Assembly: GCA_903893795.1 (NCBI GenBank)
Contig: CAITNO010000020.1
Coordinates: 1 to 40,874 of the forward strand
Direction: 5' to 3'
Source: Candidatus Hydrogenedentota bacterium
Lineage (GTDB): Bacteria; Hydrogenedentota; Hydrogenedentia; Hydrogenedentales; CAITNO01
DNA length: 40,874 nt
The stretch's first letter is position 1; each line of letters starts with the position of its first letter. The translations under genes were made by a program, and so were the position numbers. The notes below the pieces were generated by a model. The model worked only from the letters and a program-made list of their open reading frames with translations. It was not told the DNA's origin and made no database searches. Shown in pieces: positions 28,290 to 36,342 of this stretch.

Positions 28290-29155
28290 GACTGCCCGGC
28301 CTCCCGTTCCTTCCAACCCGCTGCAAATCCCCGCCGTCGGCCCAGCAACTGCGCGCCGCGCAGCATGGGGGAGAGGTAGGCTGCCCCGACCTCGCCCGCC
28401 CGAAGGCTGTAACGGCAGTCGGACACAATCTGGCGCGCGCAGGGCAGCAGCGAATAGCGCAGCCACGAGCGGTCCCAGGCCGGCCAGTCAAAGATGTGCG
28501 CGTCCGCCTTGCCCTCGCCGAACTGGCGGCGGTACCACTGCTTCAGCGTGTAATTGTGCGAATGGTACACCTGCGACTCCGCCGCGTACCGGATCTCATA
28601 GCCCATTTGGCGGACCGTCCAGGTCCATTCGATGTCCTCAGAGTATTGAATTGCCTCATTGAAGGGACGTTCCTGCCACACGGAACGACGGATGGCCGAA
28701 GAGGCCATGGAAAAACAGTGCTTCCAATACCGTTGCAGGCTGCCGTCGCCAAAAGTGTTCTCCGTGTCCTTGGCAAAGAGCGGCAGACAGTCGGGCCGGG
28801 GAACTTGACGGCCAAAAGTGGCTGCCACCCGGGGCTGTCCTGATTCATCAAAGTCGGCCAGCAGGCGGGCCAGCCAGTCTCCGTCCAGCGGGGTGCAGTC
28901 CGAATTCAGAAAGGCCACCGTCTCGCCGTCCGTGGCCTCCATCGCCTGGTTGAGCACCCGGCCCGGAACATAAGTTCCTTCCGGCACGTCCACCACCAGG
29001 TCGGCTTGTGCCGCGGCCCTTTCCCGCGTTCCGTCGGTGGACCCGTTGTCAAACACTGCCAGTCGGTGCGGCAGGTTCTGACGCCGAAGCATGTCCAGCG
29101 TTTCCGCCACCAGCGGCATGTCGTTGCGCGCCCGCATGACCACCCAGGGTTTCAT
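28286..29155 (-). CDS. Glycosyltransferase family 2 (GT-A)
   Basis: 289 aa. Typical GT2 features: WVVMRARNDMPLVAETL at the N-terminus, AVFDNGSTDGT near residue 35, the metal-binding-type acidic motif FLNSDCTPL near 87, and YSEDIEWTWTVRQMG near 190, with the catalytic base region (SEDIEW). The acidic motif is SDC rather than the commoner DxD, as in many rhamnosyl-type GT2 enzymes. It is coupled at both ends by 4-bp overlaps to the phosphatase-superfamily gene and the nucleotidyltransferase gene. Likely adds one EPS sugar; donor unknown. Confidence 0.92.
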   Translation of the reverse strand: MKPWVVMRARNDMPLVAETLDMLRRQNLPHRLAVFDNGSTDGTRERAAAQADLVVDVPEGTYVPGRVLNQAMEATDGETVAFLNSDCTPLDGDWLARLLADFDESGQPRVAATFGRQVPRPDCLPLFAKDTENTFGDGSLQRYWKHCFSMASSAIRRSVWQERPFNEAIQYSEDIEWTWTVRQMGYEIRYAAESQVYHSHNYTLKQWYRRQFGEGKADAHIFDWPAWDRSWLRYSLLPCARQIVSDCRYSLRAGEVGAAYLSPMLRGAQLLGRRRGFAAGWKEREAGQS

Positions 29156-30309
29156 GTCGCGTCCGCCTCTGCGCGCATGAGCCCGAAAAGATCCTCAAGC
29201 CGCTTGGGCGGGCTTTCCGGTGCATGGCTTGCGGCATACATGGCCACGCTGTCCCGGTCCTCCGGCGCGTAGCCGTGCATGCCCGCCAGCGGCGATATGC
29301 CCAAATGCCCCGGACAGAGCAGCACGCCAGGGTCGAGAAGATAGAACAGGTCCCCGTAACTGCGGTCCGGGAAATCAGCCCCCCAGCGATGCAGTTCCTC
29401 GTCCGATACTACGTGCCCATCCTCCACTTCGGCCAGAAGCCGGGGGATGAGGTCGCGCGCCCGGTCGTTCAACAGCCAGAACCGGGCCAGCGTGGAATCG
29501 AACACGGCGGCATAATCCACCCCGAAGCGCAGCCCAAGCCGGTCCACCGCGGCCATCAGCCCCGAGCACCGCGTGACTGCCGTCATCCCATGGTCTGAGA
29601 AGACGTGCATGCGCACGTCCCCGTGGCTCTCCTGCGCCGCCTGGAGCAGCTGCCGCAACTGGCCGTCGTACCAGCGGATGTGGGCCTGTCCCTCTTTGCT
29701 CTGCGGACCATGCTGGTGCAGAATCGCGTCCATCGCGGCAAGATACACATAGGCGAAACGAAGTTCTTTGTGCTGCACGGCCGCCTTCGCCGCCGCCAGA
29801 TTCTCCCGCTCGCCCCTGCGCCAGTCCGAGTGAAAGAAAGGGATTCCCCGTTCACGAAGATAATCGAAAATCGTGGGCTGGCCCCCGATGATCCCGCCCG
29901 GCTCGTAGAGGTCCAGCTTCTCCGTGTACTCGAAATGGTGAAGTAGGTCAAAAGGCATGTTATAGAGCTGGAAATAGCCCGTGTAGCCCAGGTGGCGCTT
30001 GTACCATTTGCTGATGTGATGGCGCACCCGGCCTCGCCCCGTGAGGGAGGCGGGAAGCAGGGAGAACAGCCGCGCATGCTTGAAGGGCGAGCTTTCAGGG
30101 GCGTAGCGGTAAAAGGAGAAATGGCCGTGCTCACGCGGCAGCGCGCCCGTGAGTATCGTGGGATCGCAGGTGGAACTGTAGCCAAAGATGGTTCCCAGCG
30201 GACAACGGAAGGGCAGCACGTCCTGCATGAACGTGTTTTGCCGGAGAATTTCCCAGCCAAACGCATCCACAAAGACGAACAAGCCCAACCTGGCGTCTGC
30301 ATTTGCCAT
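29152..30309 (-). CDS. Alkaline phosphatase/phosphodiesterase superfamily enzyme
   Basis: 385 aa. Motifs of the type I phosphodiesterase/sulfatase-like fold are visible: FVFVDAFGW with metal Asp15, a nucleophile region GYSSTCDPTILTG near residues 43-55, VYLAAMDAILH with a possible metal Asp/His, FSDHGMT with the conserved Asp-His, and a late MHGY His. The core therefore looks active. No signal peptide or membrane helix is seen, so it is probably cytoplasmic, unlike sulfatases or phosphoethanolamine transferases. ATG 30309 has AAGGG 6-7 nt before it; ATG 30315 is also possible. Its stop overlaps the GT2 start by 4 bp. It could hydrolyse a phosphodiester, a nucleotide sugar or a phospho-sugar in EPS synthesis (inference). 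Confidence 0.8.
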   Translation of the reverse strand: MANADARLGLFVFVDAFGWEILRQNTFMQDVLPFRCPLGTIFGYSSTCDPTILTGALPREHGHFSFYRYAPESSPFKHARLFSLLPASLTGRGRVRHHISKWYKRHLGYTGYFQLYNMPFDLLHHFEYTEKLDLYEPGGIIGGQPTIFDYLRERGIPFFHSDWRRGERENLAAAKAAVQHKELRFAYVYLAAMDAILHQHGPQSKEGQAHIRWYDGQLRQLLQAAQESHGDVRMHVFSDHGMTAVTRCSGLMAAVDRLGLRFGVDYAAVFDSTLARFWLLNDRARDLIPRLLAEVEDGHVVSDEELHRWGADFPDRSYGDLFYLLDPGVLLCPGHLGISPLAGMHGYAPEDRDSVAMYAASHAPESPPKRLEDLFGLMRAEADAT

Positions 30310-30355
30310 GGCCATCCCTTTTGCCGCGGACCGGAACGCCCGCCTTGCTCAATCC

Positions 30356-30691
30356 TTACGACACCAGCTTGATCGCCTCTTCCCGCGTGTTCACGATGTC
30401 GAAGATCCGGTGCATCCGGACCAGTTCAAACAGCGTGCGCACCGGTTTGGTCATCGAGCAGAGCACCAGCGCCCCGCCCTGTCCCGAGATTAGCCGGAGG
30501 CAGGACAAAATGCCGCCCAGGCCCGAGCTGTCCACAAACTGCACCGCCGAAAGGTCCATGACCATTTTCACCGATCCCTCGATAAGCGGAGCCATTTCCC
30601 GTTTGAAGTCGGCCACATTGCCCGCGTCCAGACTGTCGCCGTGAAGCATCACAATCGTCACACTGTCGCTGGTTTCACTTGTCACTCGCAT
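30356..30691 (-). CDS. STAS-domain anti-sigma factor antagonist
   Basis: 111 aa, a single STAS domain like SpoIIAA/RsbV. VVMDLSAVQ-type strand text (VMDLSAVQFVDSSGLGG) holds the conserved phosphorylatable Ser56 within DSSGLG. In this family the kinase (RsbW type) phosphorylates the Ser and a PP2C phosphatase (RsbU type) removes it, freeing the STAS protein to bind a partner. The sensor gene just upstream (16-nt gap) encodes both such domains, so it is the likely enzyme for this substrate. The target may be an anti-sigma factor, or an EPS enzyme as with SypA. AAGGA lies 11 nt before the ATG. Confidence 0.93.
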   Translation of the reverse strand: MRVTSETSDSVTIVMLHGDSLDAGNVADFKREMAPLIEGSVKMVMDLSAVQFVDSSGLGGILSCLRLISGQGGALVLCSMTKPVRTLFELVRMHRIFDIVNTREEAIKLVS

Positions 30692-30707
30692 GGTGCTTGG
30701 ATTCCTT

Positions 30708-33700
30708 TCATTCGTCGTGGAAGTTTCTGGTCATCAATACTGCGCTGCGGCGGTCTTCCGCCTTGAAATACTCAACCTGGCTGAAACACTGCTCGACAAT
30801 GAAAAGGCCATAGCCGCTTTCGGCCAGGTCTTCCTCATTCGGTGCCACGACCGTGCCGGGCGCAAAGTACGGCCCGTCATAGTCAAAACGGATGCACACG
30901 CGGTCCGAATAGGCCTCCAGGCGCATGTCGACAGTATGGCCCTCTTCGAACCTGAATGCATGTTTGACGATATTGGTCAGGGCCTCCACCATGCCCAGCT
31001 CCGCCTTGATGATGACCTCCTCGGGCACCTCGGCGTGGGACAGGTTTGCAAAGAAGGCCTGGACGATGCTTCTGGCGCTTTCAATTTGGTCCAGTGCCGC
31101 CGCCAGCGTGCAGGCAGCCGCCTTCACCGGCGCAATCTTCACCACCAGGCAGGTCGCGTCGTCGGACAGCCCCCCCCCCTGCGTGAACTCGGAGGTGCGC
31201 TCGATGATCGTGGACACGATTTCCCCGCTGTCGCGGTGGCGGCATTCCAGCACCACGTTTTCGATGCCCTCCACGCCGAAATAGAGCCCCTCGGGATTGT
31301 GTGCCTCCGTGATCCCGTCCGAATAAATTACAAAAACGTCGCCGGGGGCAAACACGGTGCAGTGCTGCTCGTAGTGTTCCTGAATCAGCACGCCCACGGG
31401 CATGTTCTCGCCTTCAAGCGTGCCGCAGTGGTCCCCGTCCAAATGCAGTTGAAGGGTTTTGGTGTGCCCGCAGTCCACAAAGGTGCAGACCCCCGCGTTC
31501 ATGTCAAAACGCGCATAGAAGAGCGTGACGAAAACACCAATGTCGGGACGCGCAAATTCCGGCGTCACCTCCGCATGCACCTGGTTCACGATGTCCGCGG
31601 GATCGGGCAGGCGCCCGTTGACGCCGGGAGGCAACTGGGTGCGCGCGCGAAGGAAATGGTTCTTTGTTGCCGCGCCCAGCAGCGCAGCCGTGGTGCCCTT
31701 GCCCATGATGTCGCCCACCACCACGTCCAGGCAGTGGGAACTGTACTCGAAGAAGTCATAGAAGTCGCCGTCCACCTGGTTCGACGGGAAACTGGCAATG
31801 CCGACCGAGAGACCCCGGACGTTTTCCGGCCGCTTTCCGAAAAGCAGCGTTTCCTGGATCCTTCGGCGCAGCAGAAGCTCCCGCTGGTAAGACTCCTCAA
31901 GCTCGGTTTCCGTGCGGACCCGCTCGGTGATGTCCCGGATGATGCCCGTGTAAAGCCGCCGTCCCGATGCAAACAGTTCGCTGACCGCAAGCTCCACCGG
32001 GAACACTTCCCCGGTCGCGCGCAGCGCCTGCAACTGCCTGCCCCGCCCGATGACGTGCTGCTCTCCTGTTTCGATATAGCGTGCCAGAAAAGCGTTGTGG
32101 TTGTGGCTGTCCGGTTCCGGCATGAGCAGCGAAACGTTCTTGCCCAGCATCTCTTCCGGGGCATAGCCAAAAATGCGCGCCAGCGCGGGATTGGCCACCT
32201 CGATGAGACCCGCCGCACTGATGGTGATAATGCCGTCCGCCACCGTGTCCAGGATGTTCCGAATCCGCTCCTCGCTCTCACGAAGCGCATTGGCGGCGGC
32301 TCTGCGCTGCAGTTCACCCTGGTGCGCCCGGATGAGACTGGTGCAGGTCGTCAGCAGCGGTTCCAACTGTGCCGCCAGGGTCTCGTCATAACCGCCCGGA
32401 CGGTTGGCCATGCCCAGCATGCCCACCACTTCGTCGCCCAGAAGGAACGGCAGTCCCATGAAGGAACTCATTTCCGGATGCCCCGCAGGCAGGCCGCCGC
32501 TTCGGGAATCCTGGCTTGGAGCATTGGCGATAACCGGCTTGCCGCCTGTAATGACCGTACCAAACAGCGTTTTCATGTTGCGGAATTCAAAGCCGCGCAG
32601 TGAGTTCTTCGCAAAGAGCTGGCGGGTCTCCTCGTCCCAGGCAATATTGGTCATGGCGTGGGTCTTCAGATAGGGTTCACCGTCCGCATCGTGGTGGACC
32701 TCGCCGATGAAACCATAGTCGCTCGACGTGATGGCCAGGATTTCCCGGAGCAGACGGCCAAACACGGCCCGCGATTCGCCGTCCTCGATGAACTCGGTCT
32801 GGGCGCGGCTGATGGTTTCAATCAACTGCGTCTTCTGGCGCAGCACTTGCTCAAAACGGTGCCGGCTGGTCACGTCGCGCTGAATCGCCACGAAGCGCGT
32901 GATGGCGCCCGTGTTGTCCCTCACCGGGGAAATGTGCAGTTCCACCGAGTAGGGCACGCCGTCCTTGCGGTAGTTGATCGTTTCGCCCTTGAAAGAGTCG
33001 CCCCGGGAGAGCGCCGCGCGGATACGCGCGCGAAATCCAGGGTCGGTCGCCGGTCCCTGGAACATGCGCGGCGTCCGCCCCAGAACATCCTCCGGCTCAT
33101 AACCCGTAATGGCAGTGAAGGCCGGATTCACAAACAGTATCTGCGGGCCCGGAAGGTCCGTTTCTGCCGTGGTGATGATCATCGAATCCGACGCGTGCCG
33201 CACCGCCGAATCCAGAAGACGCAGCGACTCCTCGTTGCGCTTGCGGTCCGAAATGTCCACCAGAACTTCGAGGAGTTTGTCCTCGCCGCCGATCTGGATG
33301 CGCTTTACGGACTTGAGCACGGGCACCCGGGATCCGTCGTGGCGAAGCATTTCGCGGTCGGCATTCTCCACTTCCATCCCCTGATCCGTGATGGGGCACT
33401 GGCCCGCCTTGGCGGGGCACATGAATTGGTGGCACACCTTGCCCAGAATGGCGGACTCTGGCGCGCCGAGCAGTTTTGCCGCGGCCGGGTTGACCGATTC
33501 GATTATGTGCGTGTGCGCGTCCACGATGATCACACCGGCGCTGAGGCTGGCCAGCAGCGTGCGGTGAAGGGCTTCGCTTTCCCGCAGCGCGTTTTCCGCC
33601 CGCTTGCGTTCCGAGATGTCGATGGCGATGAACAGGTAGCCCGACGGCGCATTCTTCGCGTCCATCAGGCGGGTGACCATCAGATGCACAACGATGCGGG

Positions 33701-35714
33701 CGCCGTCTTTTCGTATGCACTCGCAGTCACCGTCAAAGGGGTTCTGGGCGAAGGCACCGAGCGAAAACACGTCAAGCCCGGAGACCTCACGTCCGTGAAT
33801 TTTCGAAAGGCGGCGGCCCCACTCAGCCAGTTCCTCCGGGGCAAGAAACTGAAGCGGTGTAAAGCGGCCCACGATCTCGCCCGACCGGCAGCCGAGCATG
33901 GTTTCGGCGCCGCAATTGAACAGGTTGACCGTGCCGTCGTCATCGGTGGCGATAATCGCCACGTCTTTGGAGGAGTTCAGAACGCTTTTGAGAAACGTGT
34001 TGATGGAGCTGATCTTGTCCGCGTCACGGCGGCGCAGCACCGCCGTTCCCAGACTCGACGCGGTCGCCATCAGAATCGCCGTCTCGTTGGCGTTCCATTC
34101 GCGGTCCTTGTGGCAGTCGTCAAAACCCACAAACCCCAGGAAGTATCCCCCCGGCACCAGATCACTGTGCAGCAGAATGGGTGCAAGAATGATGGAGCGT
34201 ATGTCCAGCGCCTCCAGCAGGCCCCTTTCATTTTCAGGAAAGTCGCGCACACGCCCCATCAGCGCACGCCCCGAAGAAAGTGTTTCACGCCATCTGGAAA
34301 AATCGGGGTCATAGGGCAGGTTGCGCAGTGCCGGGTTCTCGATCTGCGGGGTCACGCCGCCGCTGACCCACTCAAAGCGCTGGCTCATCAGCAGCGCGCC
34401 CGTGGCGGGGTCGTGGTGGTTCTCAAAGAAATAGACCCGGTCCACATCCGCGGCCGTGCCCAGTATGCCCAGCACCCGCTCTATGTCCTCTGCCCGGTTT
34501 CCCATAAGCAGGGCGGACGACGCATGCGCCGCGCCTTCCAGCAGGCGGTCCCTCTGCCGCAGCATCCGCGAGGCCTGTTCCGCCTCCGTGATGTCCGACA
34601 CGCTTCCCTGCCAGCCAGCCCGGTTGTTCCAATGATCGACCACCGTGATGGCCATTACCAGAAATGCGCGCGGCGGCTCGCCGCCCGCCTGGGCCACCAC
34701 ATGCGTTTCCTGAACCGGTTCGTTTCCTGCGGCGGACAGGGCCGCCAGCCAGGTCATTCCGTCGCCGCGGGGAATGAAATCATCCAGTTGCCTGCCCAGG
34801 ATCTCCTCGGGAGGACATCCCCAAATCCGCTGTGCGTGGTCCGAACTGTAAAGGACACGCCCCTTGCCGTCAATTTCCCAAAGCCAGTCGGACACGCATT
34901 CCGCAATGTTGCGGGACCGCTGCTCCGAGGCGGCAAGCCGCGCCGTGCGGCGGCGCAGGTAAAACATCAGCACAATGCCGCCGATGAAGAGCACGTCCAG
35001 CGAGAAAGCCACCCATGCGGTAAGGCCCACGTCGCGGGCCACCTCCAGATTCCAGCGACTGGCATTCACATCCGCGCCAAGACAGATGAAACGGCCGGTG
35101 CCTGCAAGCGGCACACTCGCAAAGGCGCTTACCCAGATGCCCCATCGATCCTTTTCCGGACCCTCCACATTGCTGGAACCTGTCTGAAGCACTTCGTGCA
35201 GCAGGGCCGTGGCCTCGGGATACTCATCTCCGGGCATGGATATTTCCGCGGAATTGTCAGGTTCCGAATCCGCCAGGAAAACCACCTTGCCTTCCCGCAG
35301 GGTCAGCAGATAGACAAAGCGAACATCTTTTCGGACATCCTTGATCCGCTTCAGCGCCGCCCGCACCCGCTCAAACGCGGGGGTGCCGCGGTCGGATGGG
35401 ATGGCGCCCAGTTGGGCCAGATCTTCGGCCCCGACCGACAATGAAACAGCCTGCACCCACATGGTCAACTGCCGGCGCATCTCCGCATCGACCGCCCGGA
35501 ACTCAAGAAACACCGCGAGGCTGCTCAGGCCAAAAGCGAGCAGCGCCGCCAGGGACATGCCCAGGAGCAGAGTTCTTCTGCGGGTGGTCGGTGAAAGCCC
35601 GGCAATGTTTATCCACCGCTGCATTGAATAAAAGGCTCTTTTCTGGCCGCCCTGGTGGGGGCGTCCGCCGATTGTGCGGGGTCTTTTCCACCTGTCAGGG
35701 CGGTGCTTTAACAT
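30708..35714 (-). CDS. Multi-sensor SpoIIE phosphatase / RsbW-type kinase fusion
   Basis: Up to 1668 aa. Two membrane helices (about residues 47-70 and 230-255) flank an extracytoplasmic sensor. Then PAS (about 265-380), GAF (385-560), PAS (575-700), PAS (712-830), PAS (838-965), GAF (980-1145) and PAS (1155-1280), a SpoIIE/PP2C phosphatase (about 1305-1505) and a C-terminal HATPase (about 1515-1660). Phosphatase metal motifs are intact: VDGDFYDF, VVGDIMGKG, IYSDGITEA and LSDDATC. The HATPase keeps its N box (EALTNIVKH), DYDGPYF and ESGYGLFIVEQ. So one chain could both phosphorylate and dephosphorylate a STAS protein. The start is uncertain: ATG 35714 adds 30 basic residues; ATG 35624 (MQRWINIAG) puts the first helix near the N-terminus. 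Neither has a strong Shine-Dalgarno. It lies between two STAS-type genes. Confidence 0.93.
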   Translation of the reverse strand: MLKHRPDRWKRPRTIGGRPHQGGQKRAFYSMQRWINIAGLSPTTRRRTLLLGMSLAALLAFGLSSLAVFLEFRAVDAEMRRQLTMWVQAVSLSVGAEDLAQLGAIPSDRGTPAFERVRAALKRIKDVRKDVRFVYLLTLREGKVVFLADSEPDNSAEISMPGDEYPEATALLHEVLQTGSSNVEGPEKDRWGIWVSAFASVPLAGTGRFICLGADVNASRWNLEVARDVGLTAWVAFSLDVLFIGGIVLMFYLRRRTARLAASEQRSRNIAECVSDWLWEIDGKGRVLYSSDHAQRIWGCPPEEILGRQLDDFIPRGDGMTWLAALSAAGNEPVQETHVVAQAGGEPPRAFLVMAITVVDHWNNRAGWQGSVSDITEAEQASRMLRQRDRLLEGAAHASSALLMGNRAEDIERVLGILGTAADVDRVYFFENHHDPATGALLMSQRFEWVSGGVTPQIENPALRNLPYDPDFSRWRETLSSGRALMGRVRDFPENERGLLEALDIRSIILAPILLHSDLVPGGYFLGFVGFDDCHKDREWNANETAILMATASSLGTAVLRRRDADKISSINTFLKSVLNSSKDVAIIATDDDGTVNLFNCGAETMLGCRSGEIVGRFTPLQFLAPEELAEWGRRLSKIHGREVSGLDVFSLGAFAQNPFDGDCECIRKDGARIVVHLMVTRLMDAKNAPSGYLFIAIDISERKRAENALRESEALHRTLLASLSAGVIIVDAHTHIIESVNPAAAKLLGAPESAILGKVCHQFMCPAKAGQCPITDQGMEVENADREMLRHDGSRVPVLKSVKRIQIGGEDKLLEVLVDISDRKRNEESLRLLDSAVRHASDSMIITTAETDLPGPQILFVNPAFTAITGYEPEDVLGRTPRMFQGPATDPGFRARIRAALSRGDSFKGETINYRKDGVPYSVELHISPVRDNTGAITRFVAIQRDVTSRHRFEQVLRQKTQLIETISRAQTEFIEDGESRAVFGRLLREILAITSSDYGFIGEVHHDADGEPYLKTHAMTNIAWDEETRQLFAKNSLRGFEFRNMKTLFGTVITGGKPVIANAPSQDSRSGGLPAGHPEMSSFMGLPFLLGDEVVGMLGMANRPGGYDETLAAQLEPLLTTCTSLIRAHQGELQRRAAANALRESEERIRNILDTVADGIITISAAGLIEVANPALARIFGYAPEEMLGKNVSLLMPEPDSHNHNAFLARYIETGEQHVIGRGRQLQALRATGEVFPVELAVSELFASGRRLYTGIIRDITERVRTETELEESYQRELLLRRRIQETLLFGKRPENVRGLSVGIASFPSNQVDGDFYDFFEYSSHCLDVVVGDIMGKGTTAALLGAATKNHFLRARTQLPPGVNGRLPDPADIVNQVHAEVTPEFARPDIGVFVTLFYARFDMNAGVCTFVDCGHTKTLQLHLDGDHCGTLEGENMPVGVLIQEHYEQHCTVFAPGDVFVIYSDGITEAHNPEGLYFGVEGIENVVLECRHRDSGEIVSTIIERTSEFTQGGGLSDDATCLVVKIAPVKAAACTLAAALDQIESARSIVQAFFANLSHAEVPEEVIIKAELGMVEALTNIVKHAFRFEEGHTVDMRLEAYSDRVCIRFDYDGPYFAPGTVVAPNEEDLAESGYGLFIVEQCFSQVEYFKAEDRRSAVLMTRNFHDE

Positions 35715-35762
35715 TGCCTGCCGCCGTCCCGAGAGCGTCTGCCCGCATTCAGTCGCCGGACA

Positions 35763-36056
35763 CTAATATACCAGAGCATCATTGATGCCAAGAAATGTTA
35801 CAACACACCCCCGCTGTCGCCCCTCATCGCGGAGATGGTCTAGCAATCCGGCGAGGGACAGGGTCAGCCCGTGTTCATACGCCGACAGGTCGAATACCCA
35901 GGTGGTTTCACGATACTGCCCAACCAGCGGTAGAAGTTCCTCCTCAATGAAGCCGCCCTGCATGTCCGTCTCCAGAAAGGGAACTCGCACCTTGATGCGG
36001 TTGTGATCTGGAACGACGGCAATGCCGCACATCTCCGCGAGGGGGCTTCCGCTCAT
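35763..36056 (-). CDS. Divergent STAS-like protein lacking the acceptor serine
   Basis: 97 aa. The C-terminal half fits a STAS fold: WVFDLSAYEHGLTLSLAGLLDHL then GCVVTFLGI, parallel to DLSAVQFVDSSGLGGIL of the second STAS protein in this operon. Aligned by eye, the DSSG phospho-site becomes LTLS, so Ser56 of the canonical protein corresponds to Leu66 here and only Thr65 stands at the first Ser position. It could bind the kinase domain without being switched off, or sense something else (inference). ATG 36056 is chosen over the 36134 start because AGGAGG lies 7 nt before it. It is the first clear gene of the operon, 48 nt before the sensor gene. The STAS call is low-similarity and rests partly on context. 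Confidence 0.7.
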   Translation of the reverse strand: MSGSPLAEMCGIAVVPDHNRIKVRVPFLETDMQGGFIEEELLPLVGQYRETTWVFDLSAYEHGLTLSLAGLLDHLRDEGRQRGCVVTFLGINDALVY

Positions 36057-36060
36057 TGTC

Positions 36061-36342
36061 TCACCTCCTGTAATCGTCTTCCGTGGGATCCTTTTCAGCA
36101 GGACAGTACCCGGTGAACGCGCGTGGTTTGGCACGGCGCTCCTCGCCGGAGAACCATCCGGTGAACTGTTTCACACTGTTGTCCTGCCGGCTCTGCCAGG
36201 ACCGGAAAAGGGCGTCCGTGGCAGACTCTTCCAGTTGGAGTGGAACGCACGGCAGATGGGAATGTCCCGGGCTGGCCAACAAAGCAGGCACCGTGCGGTT
36301 GCAGTCAACATCGACACACATCTCGCGTGCATTCTCGTTCAT
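36061..36342 (-). CDS. Possible small hypothetical protein, operon leader
   Basis: 93 aa, no family recognised. It has four Cys (CVDVDC near the N-terminus, LPCVP, GYCPAE), a Trp-rich middle (FRSWQSRQD, FTGWFSGEE) and a charged C-terminus ending DDYRR. GAGGG lies 4-5 nt before the ATG. Its TGA (36061-36063) falls in the spacer between the ribosome binding site and ATG of the STAS gene. The balanced amino-acid composition is more protein-like than other frames here. It could be a chance ORF in a leader region; confidence is low. Confidence 0.35.
   Translation of the reverse strand: MNENAREMCVDVDCNRTVPALLASPGHSHLPCVPLQLEESATDALFRSWQSRQDNSVKQFTGWFSGEERRAKPRAFTGYCPAEKDPTEDDYRR
36064..36069 (-). 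promoter_or_regulatory. Strong ribosome binding site for the divergent STAS gene
   Basis: AGGAGG on the minus strand, 7 nt before ATG 36056. It is also the last two Arg codons of the possible small leader ORF, which would couple the two genes. Confidence 0.85.

Larger units (their letters stand above)
12660..36342 (-). other. Predicted ~23.7-kb EPS and signalling transcription unit
   Basis: Sixteen same-strand genes, plus a possible leader ORF, are spaced at most 60 nt apart. Eight junctions overlap: seven by a 4-bp ATGA or GTGA and one by 20 bp. No intrinsic terminator is visible inside the run. Order of transcription: STAS, sensor phosphatase/kinase, STAS, phosphatase-superfamily enzyme, GT2, nucleotidyltransferase, Wzy-like, Wzc-like, four GT4, PGT, PGT-like/WecG, NTase-like/PGT-like, glgP. 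Internal promoters are not excluded. Confidence 0.7.

Noticed and set aside
25974..28379. 801-codon plus-strand frame opposite the Wzy-like and NTase genes
   Set aside because: Arg/His/Gln/Pro-rich translation typical of antisense frames in GC-rich DNA. It spans two real genes that carry family motifs.
30690..35444. Plus-strand frames of 637 and 928 codons opposite the sensor gene
   Set aside because: They are open only because of GC-rich codon use on the other strand, where PAS, GAF, SpoIIE and HATPase motifs are intact.
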